This document shows, in pieces, positions 57,440-64,000 of a stretch of 64,000 nt of DNA. The notes below the pieces were generated by a model. That model worked only from the letters and a program-made list of their open reading frames with translations, had not been told where the DNA came from and made no database searches. Each line of letters starts with the position of its first letter. Position 1 is the stretch's first letter. The position numbers and the translations under genes are program-made. Source of the DNA: Thereva unica (Eukaryota > Arthropoda > Insecta > Diptera > Therevidae); the NCBI GenBank assembly GCA_949987705.1, contig OX465281.1, positions 239,217,143-239,281,142 of the forward strand. The letters run 5' to 3'.

Positions 57440-57680
57440 AACCATAAAAAGAAACAAGATGTCCAAAGCTTTTCTAGATGAGCCAAATCCAAATTGGCCA
57501 TTTTTTAGTTAATATAAGCCATGGTAACAATATTACGCTGTTATCGAGGAACAAATGTGGACACTGGTCACTACCTATTTGCAGGAAAGAGAGAAGGATG
57601 AGAAACTAGCTACAAAATATAGAAGGAACAATGCCAAAAATAAAATTAAGGATTTAAGAAACAAGACAAAATTATAATAT
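57440..57680 (+). pseudogene. Possible LINE endonuclease C-terminal fragment
   Basis: CYRGTNVDTGHYLFAGKREK resembles the RGADCDSDHYLV-AK region at the end of RTE-type LINE endonucleases (compare GPDCGSDHYLVRAKL in the intact copy), with the catalytic D-H spacing kept but S changed. Only about 20 residues match, so this is tentative. Confidence 0.4.
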
Positions 57681-58569
57681 TACTATAACTAAAAAGAAGG
57701 AAATCATAAGGTGTCTCTAGAAGTGTAAACTCAGTACCGGCTTTACAGGAGGCGAACCCGGGCGACATGATCCAGGGGGCGTCGTAAACCAGTAATGCGT
57801 TGATTTATTTAGTTTTTAAATGATCACACTTCCATAATACAAGGCACATGCCGGATATGAAGAGGAGGTAAAGAAAGCTTGTGTTTGAAAACGCTAGAGA
57901 CAGCTGGCAAGGGCACTTTATCATACCTTCTTTTGCTACTATTGTCTTCAGTTTTTATTGGGCGCCCTATGTCCCATGAGGGATTAAAAGGAGAGTAAGT
58001 AAATAAGTCTTCAGTTTCTACCAATAAACCAGTGCTGCGAAATACAGCTTCCCCGGAAGTTTTAGACCCCTCCAATTCTGCTTGTAAGTTCAAGTAAGAG
58101 AGGTATAGTATCCTGAAAACTTTCAGCCGTTTCCACTTGCGTTTAGGAGCTAGCGCTTAATGCTGCCTGATCTTACCATTATCATATTTCCTGTGCAAGT
58201 ACTGTACTCATGTTACCTTCTCGAATAAAAATAAAAGATGGCTTTACAACGGGCGAACACCGACCCTGATTGAAACAACGCACTAGCAACTAATTTGAAG
58301 GAACTTTGTAATCACAAAAATAGAGCGCATTAAAGTAAACGTAAGTCCGCGCACAGGCGATTTCTAAGTTACGGCAACATCTATTTTAATGGCGAGTGAA
58401 ATTTTACATAAGTTGCTAGTACGCCGCCGGCCTTAAGCTGGTGACATATACAAGCGTACATGCATTGCATTCAGCGGTTCCATGATATGTGGTGAATTTC
58501 CTCTGACACATAATTGCATGATTGTTTTCAGTCCCGGCTTTCACACATGGCCGAAAATCTAAGTAACGA

Positions 58570-58858
58570 GTGCATGCAAGGTGCATGTGTTTGTTGTGTA
58601 TTCTTATGTTATGCTATGTCGAATGCGGCTATGCAGAAAAAGTTGAAAGTAGCCCCTCCTTTGCGTGGCATGCATTCCATTCACGGAATATTCCGTCAGG
58701 TCGCACACTTCTATATTATTGTCAACGAATGCAACGCATATACGTTTGGATATGTCACCAGCTTTAGTTGGCTGTAGCTGTCGGTCCTGTGGAGTATCTC
58801 CCGAAACTGCGGAGCATTTACTGTGCGACTGTGACTTTTTTTATATGGAAAAGTCTAA
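58570..58858 (+). pseudogene. LINE C-terminal (RNase H-side) fragment
   Basis: CRSCGVSPETAEHLLCDCDF is the Cys-rich end motif of Jockey/R1-type LINE ORFs, preceded by sequence fitting H--------SP-C. It is cut at 58859 by the MITE that follows. Related to the fragment interrupted at 39199 (CRFCGAAPETAEHLL). Confidence 0.8.
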
Positions 58859-58860
58859 TA

Positions 58861-59333
58861 CCATGTTTCCATCGCACTCGAAATCCGCAGGTTTTGATAA
58901 AACGATTTGGCGAAATCCAAATGTGTTTCCATCGCACCAGGAAGTTTTCGCTTGTCATAACAAACTTGCACATCAAATTTTAAAAACCTAATTATATCAA
59001 CAAAACTGAGGAATTTGGAAAGAATCGGCTGTAAAATAAGGAAAAAATATAAACATTCATTTAAGCTCCATTTTAAACGTAGAAGATAGAAAATTTAAAA
59101 ATGACAAATTCGTGCTGTCAAAATTTTTTACAGCTGAGAATATTTCCCCAAAATTTCCCACTTGCTGAATAGGCTGAATAGTCATTACCAAGATTTCGAT
59201 CGAGATTTCATTGAAATCTCCTCCGAAAGGCGATTTCGTTTTATATGCTAAAACATGAGATTTCAAACTAGATTTCGTCCGAAATCCTCATTTTTGCCGA
59301 AATCGGAAGATTTCGAGTGCGATGGAAACATGG
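58861..59333. mobile_element. 473-bp MITE with TA target duplication
   Basis: CCATGTTTCCATCGCACTCG, then AAATC, is mirrored by GATTTCGAGTGCGATGGAAA followed by CATGG; TA flanks both ends, as for Tc1/mariner-type insertion. The interior has extra TTTCCATCGCAC and GAAATCC words. It interrupts the LINE fragment at 58570-58858. Confidence 0.9.
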
Positions 59334-59822
59334 TATAAGCTTAGGTGTCACCCTTTATAATACCCGTCCCTCATGTCGTTTACATCATGGTGCAATGTCT
59401 GGTATGTAGTAACCTTAGCTCGAAGATAGAAAAAGGATATTGATAGGTTAAGGGTAGTCTGGAGGATGCATGAGAGGGAGCCAGTGGGCTAAGCGTTTGA
59501 ATTCTTGGATGTTGTATGAGTTAATTTTTTAGCAGCCGGCCGAGCCACAGCAGTCGGGGTTAGCAGGAGAGAGAGTCTTATGCCTCATGAAACAAGATAA
59601 TTCCGCTAACCAGCGTACAAAGACTGTGACGTAGGCAGTAATGAACCTAAGCGGGACAATAGTACCGTGTTATTAACCGGTTAAGCCGACAGGATGCCTT
59701 ATTGAGGAGCACACTCACACTTATTGGGATTGAGTCCCCTCCATCGCAACTTGCTTTCTCCGAAGGAGATTTACGATATGAATGAATTTTTATACAGGAA
59801 GTATGACTCCTCTGAAGTTTTA

Positions 59823-60211
59823 GTGCGTTTCCATGACAGCTTGAAGCTTACTTGAAGCGTACTTCAAGTACAAATGTAAACGCAAGCAGCTCGACTGGAG
59901 TCGATAAAAAAGATTTTTGTGATCGGCTCGAGCGCTTGTCATGTAAACCGAGCTTGAAAGCTTGAGTGCTCGAAAGCGCGAAATTTAGACTTGTAAATGT
60001 GTCTAAAGGTAATTTGTGGGAATATGAGGAGGCAAAAATATTAATGGAGAAATAAAAGCACGATAAAAGGAAGAAATATAATAGTAACTTCAAATGACAG
60101 CTAAAGAACTCAAGCTCATTTCAAGCTAATATGCCGCTTCAAGTAGGCAGACGCGCTCAAGTTCTTGAGATTTTTAAGCCTTCGAGTACTCAAGCTGTCA
60201 TGGAAACGTAG
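59823..60211. mobile_element. ~389-bp MITE with TA target duplication
   Basis: GTGCGTTTCCATGACAGCTT followed by GA is mirrored by TCAAGCTGTCATGGAAACGT then AG; TA flanks both ends. The interior is full of inverted CTTCAAG/CTTGAAG and GAGCGC words. It shares the GTTTCCAT core with the MITE at 58861 but differs otherwise. Confidence 0.88.
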
Positions 60212-61871
60212 TATTTGAGTCCCTGTTGAAGCTCAAATAACCTCTCCTTTAATTTAATTTAAATTATTTTTTGTCCTTTTCCGTTTTATTTATTTTATTC
60301 AAAATGTTACAAAAAATAATTCGATTTTTAGGCGGACATAAAGGAACAAGGAACAAAGGTGTTATAGTCGGACCTTACGTAAAAGAAAGATTTTAATCAC
60401 TGATGGAGATTTAAAGGTAACATAAAATCTTTTCACATGTTGATGTCCGCGTATCTATAGGCTGAGAGTACAACAGCTTTTTTTATAACTTTATAAAAAA
60501 TCAAATATTTAAAAGTAATGTCAAATAACATTTAAATTTAATTAAGAAAAAATTTAAGTTTACATATTTACTTTTGTATAGGGTAAGTAATTCAAACTAT
60601 TCAGCTTTAATGCTTTCAGTTTTAAATTCTAAAAATGAGCAAAATACTTTTATTACTAATATATCCTTAAATTTATAAAAGAACTCCATTCTTTTATGGA
60701 ATGTTGTTTTATTAAATTTACTAATTAACTATTTCTTAAACACAGTACATTGATGCGAAAAAGTGCGTAATCAACTACCATTATTATAAAAGAAATGTGT
60801 GATTGACACCATTATATTCCATTCGGATGCAAAGTTATAAAAAAATACAATGGTTTTATGCGTAAATAAATTAGTCATTTTTTATGAGAAATGGACAAAC
60901 CCTATTTTACCAATTTTACGTGCGTAGTAAAATGAATAACACATTTGCTGAGCTTTTGCAAATTCATCAATACTAACAAATTATAATAGTCAAAAAAGTA
61001 AATTAGGGCTCTACAAGATCGCATGACAACCTGCAGGTCTTTTCATAATCGACTTTTAATGAAATTATATACTGGGCTAGTCGGTGAGGAGGAAAAAATG
61101 ATATTTTTTTTTGATAATTGTTGGAATACTTTTTTTTAAGGGTGCAGTTGAATACGCTGAGTTTGCGCACAAATGGGTGGACCGCTTGATTAACTTGCTT
61201 TTAATTAACTAATTGTGAATAAAATAAGCCCTTTTTCTATATTTGATTCAATAGCTCCGGTCCTGCTAACTTTTAGTATGCATTAGGAAATTCGTTATGA
61301 AATTGGTCGCTAGGGGCAATTGGGAGCTAATAGCATCCAAAAATTTTAAATCAGGTTTTTTTCATTATATTTTTACTCGAAAACAACTGGACATAAAGTG
61401 GTATTTTCGAAAAATTTCAGCTCTAAGTTGGCTAATATTGTGTTCTGTATTTTCAATTTTTTGCCCTCTATTGTGATTCACAATGGTTAATTAAGCATTT
61501 CAAAAAGAATAGTTCAATTACGTTGCTGAAATTTTTTGTGTAATATCCATAGGCAATTAGTTAATTAAAAATCAAGTGATTCACAAGTTTATGGGCAAAG
61601 TTAGGGTATTCAATTAAACCCTAAAACAAAGCGATTTCCAATAACAATCTCTTCTGTGAGCCAAAAATCCAATCAAAATGTCTCATCATACATACATAAT
61701 CCGATATATCCATATAATATGTTTTTTGTTCGATTATTTCGTTTATTCCTAGTATATTTTAGCACCATTGATGGCGAAAAAATCACAAATTCAGAAAAAA
61801 GGAATTCTCATGTTAACAAAAATAAAATAATATATTTTTTTAATTTCACATTGAGTACTTTGAACACTTAC

Positions 61872-62012
61872 TTAATCAAACTAAAGTCTCTTCAATTGCT
61901 TCAAATAAAAACAAAATCCGTTAAACGTTTTTCACTTTATCTACTTTAAATACAGAACGAAACTCCAGGCCTAAACTTAAAATGATGCCTAGTCCAAGCA
62001 CCTCCAGAAACT
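61872..62012 (-). other. FAR-2 noncoding first exon (5' UTR), promoter altered
   Basis: Aligned to the FAR-1 exon 20226-20066: GTTAAACG, GAAGCAATTGAAGAGAC and the donor GTAAGTGTT are conserved. At the equivalent start the sequence is TTAGTT in place of TCAGTT, and the TATA position has lost TATAAAA. About 30 bp further down TCATTT aligns with the second FAR-1 TCAGTT and still fits the arthropod initiator, so that may be the real start. Confidence 0.6.
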
Positions 62013-62165
62013 AAACTCATTTAACTCTTAAAGTCTAAACCTAAGCATAAGTATGTGACGTAAAGTCTTATGCTGTTATCTCTAGGTCTACACCTAGAAG
62101 CAGAAAGGTGTCATGGGAGGTTAACCAGCCAGACAATTAGTATGGACAGGTATTTCTTTATGAAA

Positions 62166-62737
62166 ATAAGTTTGATACACGGAAATTACTAATAAGAAAT
62201 TTCTAGGCTATTTCCTAAAAATAGATAACATACTACTAGTACTTCTCTCCGACTTTATCACCGAAGATAGCTGGACATGATGGTATAATATTATATCGGA
62301 ATCACCGGTGAGAGTGAGGACAACCAACTCACTTTTATCCATGCAACCGGTGTTTTCTCTTTTAATCAGTACCGGAAAAATCATTTTGTGGCACCTAGTT
62401 GGTCAGGTCAATTTATATATTGTCATGATGTACTACTAGTTCTCAAGCTCACGCTTCCACGAATCAAAGTGGGACAAAAGGTAATCATGTAGGTTTTTTT
62501 CTATTGGTTATAGTGGAACTGCATATGAAGAGCAGTGCGATTTAAGCATCTTTATTCCAATGCAAAGAGTAAAGACATAATTAAAATGCAATATTTCGTT
62601 CGAGGTCAACTAAAAATATATTGCACAACACAGTCGTACACCTTCGTAATATGCCTGTTCTTTTATCTAGACATTTGATTATAATTATAATAGTTCATCC
62701 TTGACGGTTTTTTTTCTCTATAGAATTTTAGAATTTA
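62166..62737. other. No gene recognised
   Basis: Right of the edge of duplication copy B (shared TATGGACAGGTATT at about 62141 with 20378). No further feature supported. Confidence 0.4.
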
Positions 62738-62739
62738 TT

Positions 62740-64000
62740 ACACAGGCCCACAAAAAAAAAAAAAAGTCTTTTAGTATGAACTTGAGGTATGCTACCTTAT
62801 GTTTTTCGGTGTGCTGAAAACGAATCCGAGGTCAGAATTTGGCCATCACCCTCACATTTTGCCCCACAAGCCCCCCACACCCCCAAAAAGGGCCCAAAAT
62901 TTGAGCAGCATAAAAATTCAAAATCAGCATGTTATTGCCCGTTTTTGGATGTGCTGAAAACGAATCCGAGGTCAGAATTTGGCCATCACCCTCACATTTT
63001 GCCCCACAAGCCCCCCACACCCCCAAAAAGGGCCCAAAATTTGAGCAGCATAAAAATTCAAAATCAGCATGTTATTGCCCGTTTTTGGATGTGCTGAAAA
63101 CGAATCCGAGGTCAGAATTTGGCCATCACCCTCACATTTTGCCCCACAAGCCCCCCACACCCCCAAAAAGGGCCCAAAATTTGAGCAGCATAAAAATTCA
63201 AAATCAGCATGTTTTTATCAAGAAAACAAAATTCCCCAGACCGCAGCTTACCATGCGCGCTTCTTTTCAGAAACCGCCCTCTGAGAAAAAATCAGTTTTT
63301 CCTCGGTTTCTGACCAGGGAGAAAGGTGAATCGCAATCCAACGACTGACTCCAGATTCGTTTCTAGCACAGCAAAGAACGGAGTGTAACAAGCTGTTTCC
63401 CACTTTCATGTTTCTCGATTTTGTTAAGGTTCGGGGTGGGGGAGGGGGTTTGTGGGCCAAAATCTGGGGGTGATGAAGAACGGCTGGTCCCGGATTCGTT
63501 CCCAATATACCCAAAGACGGAGAACAACATGCTGGTTTGAATTCCTGAGCCCCTGAATTTTCGGGTCAAGTTCGGGGTGGGGAGAGGGCTTGTGGGGCAA
63601 AATGTGAGGGTGATGGCCAAATTCTGACCTCGGATTCGTTTTCAGCACATCCAAAAACGGGCAATAACATGCTGATTTTGAATTTTTATGCTGCTCAAAT
63701 TTTGGGCCCTTTTTGGGGGTGTGGGGGGCTTGTGGGGCAAAATGTGAGGGTGATGGCCAAATTCTGACCTCGGATTCGTTTTCAGCACATCCAAAAACGG
63801 GCAATAACATGCTGATTTTGAATTTTTATGCTGCTCAAATTTTGGGCCCTTTTTGGGGGTGTGGGGGGCTTGTGGGGCAAAATGTGAGGGTGATGGCCAA
63901 ATTCTGACCTCGGATTCGTTTTCAGCACATCCAAAAACGGGCAATAACATGCTGATTTTGAATTTTTATGCTGCTCAAATTTTGGTCCATTTTGGGGGTG
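62740..64000. repeat. Inverted pair of 140-bp tandem arrays (incomplete at window end)
   Basis: GTGCTGAAAACGAATCCGAG occurs at 62811, 62951 and 63091, a 140-bp period; the reverse complement series occurs at 63641, 63781 and 63921, also 140 bp apart. Units within each arm are nearly identical (TTTGCCCCACAAGCCCCCCA, AAGGGCCCAAAATTTGAGCA). Between them, about 63420-63600 holds two diverged inverted units, and 63215-63415 is unrelated. The left edge is TTACACAGGCCCACAAAA, like the MITE ends at 5651-5839. Overlapping ORFs of about 100 codons on both strands arise from the repeat; 140 is not a multiple of 3, so frames rotate. Confidence 0.95.

Larger units (their letters stand above)
51956..61871 (-). 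other. FAR-2 intron 1 (9.9 kb), filled with insertions
   Basis: Acceptor TTATTCATTATAG (ending 51956) and donor GTAAGTGTT (61871). The part near exon 2 (51961-52200) and the block 53190-53600 align with FAR-1 intron 1. The other 4 kb of extra length holds LINE fragments and MITEs listed separately. I see nothing identifiable in 52800-53180, 53610-54360, 55930-57400, 57700-58560, 59340-59820 and 60220-61680. Confidence 0.7.

Noticed and set aside
62789..63950. Several ~64-139-codon ORFs on both strands with near-identical peptides
   Set aside because: They are rotations of the 140-bp repeat in different frames on both strands; no initiation context, domain or independent support.

Overview
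This is an AT-rich, intron-bearing, transposon-dense eukaryotic window, almost certainly from an insect. The reasons are two fatty acyl-CoA reductase (FAR) genes with short introns, GT-AG splice sites and an insect-style TATA/initiator promoter; many Jockey/R1/I-type and RTE-type LINE remnants; Ty3/Gypsy and Helitron remnants; hAT and TA-flanked MITEs; and a tRNA-derived SINE. A fly is my best guess, but the species cannot be fixed from the sequence alone. No bacterial-type system, CRISPR array or rRNA was seen.

The only intact host genes are two FAR paralogues on the minus strand. FAR-1 has CDS 14484 to 10076 (8 coding exons, 542 codons) and a 5' noncoding exon at 20226-20066. FAR-2 has CDS 51939 to 46651 (8 coding exons, 538 codons) and a 5' noncoding exon near 62012-61872. 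Every intron position and phase matches between the two. I rebuilt both gene models by hand from splice sites, reading frame and paralogue comparison.

The genes sit in a direct segmental duplication. Copy A runs from about 1.83 to 20.53 kb and copy B from about 29.64 to 62.17 kb. Recognisable noncoding blocks pair in order: 1.83-2.2 with 29.65-30.0; 2.48-2.85 with 39.77-40.1; 3.26-3.42 with 41.6-41.74; 9.3-9.55 with 43.67-43.99; the 3' UTRs; the region upstream of exon 2; 15.95-16.35 with 53.2-53.6; and the promoter/5' UTR blocks. Copy B has grown to about 1.7 times copy A, mainly by later insertions. FAR-1 has a TATA box 28 bp upstream of a TCAGTT initiator, and both are altered in FAR-2.

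Layout: 1-6.6 kb, Gypsy, Helitron and LINE fragments; 7.1-9.2 kb, a nested foldback element; 9.3-20.3 kb, FAR-1; 20.5-29.6 kb, the spacer with two MITEs, a 5'-truncated RTE-type LINE with an 838-codon ORF, LINE fragments and a SINE; 29.6-46 kb, repeat-filled left part of copy B, including a 2.7 kb hAT-like element with a perfect 8-bp target-site duplication; 46.2-62.0 kb, FAR-2; 62.7-64.0 kb, an inverted pair of 140-bp tandem arrays running off the window edge.

I found no convincing new biological system. The most informative content is the duplicated, promoter-diverged FAR pair and the unusually readable record of insertions layered on it.
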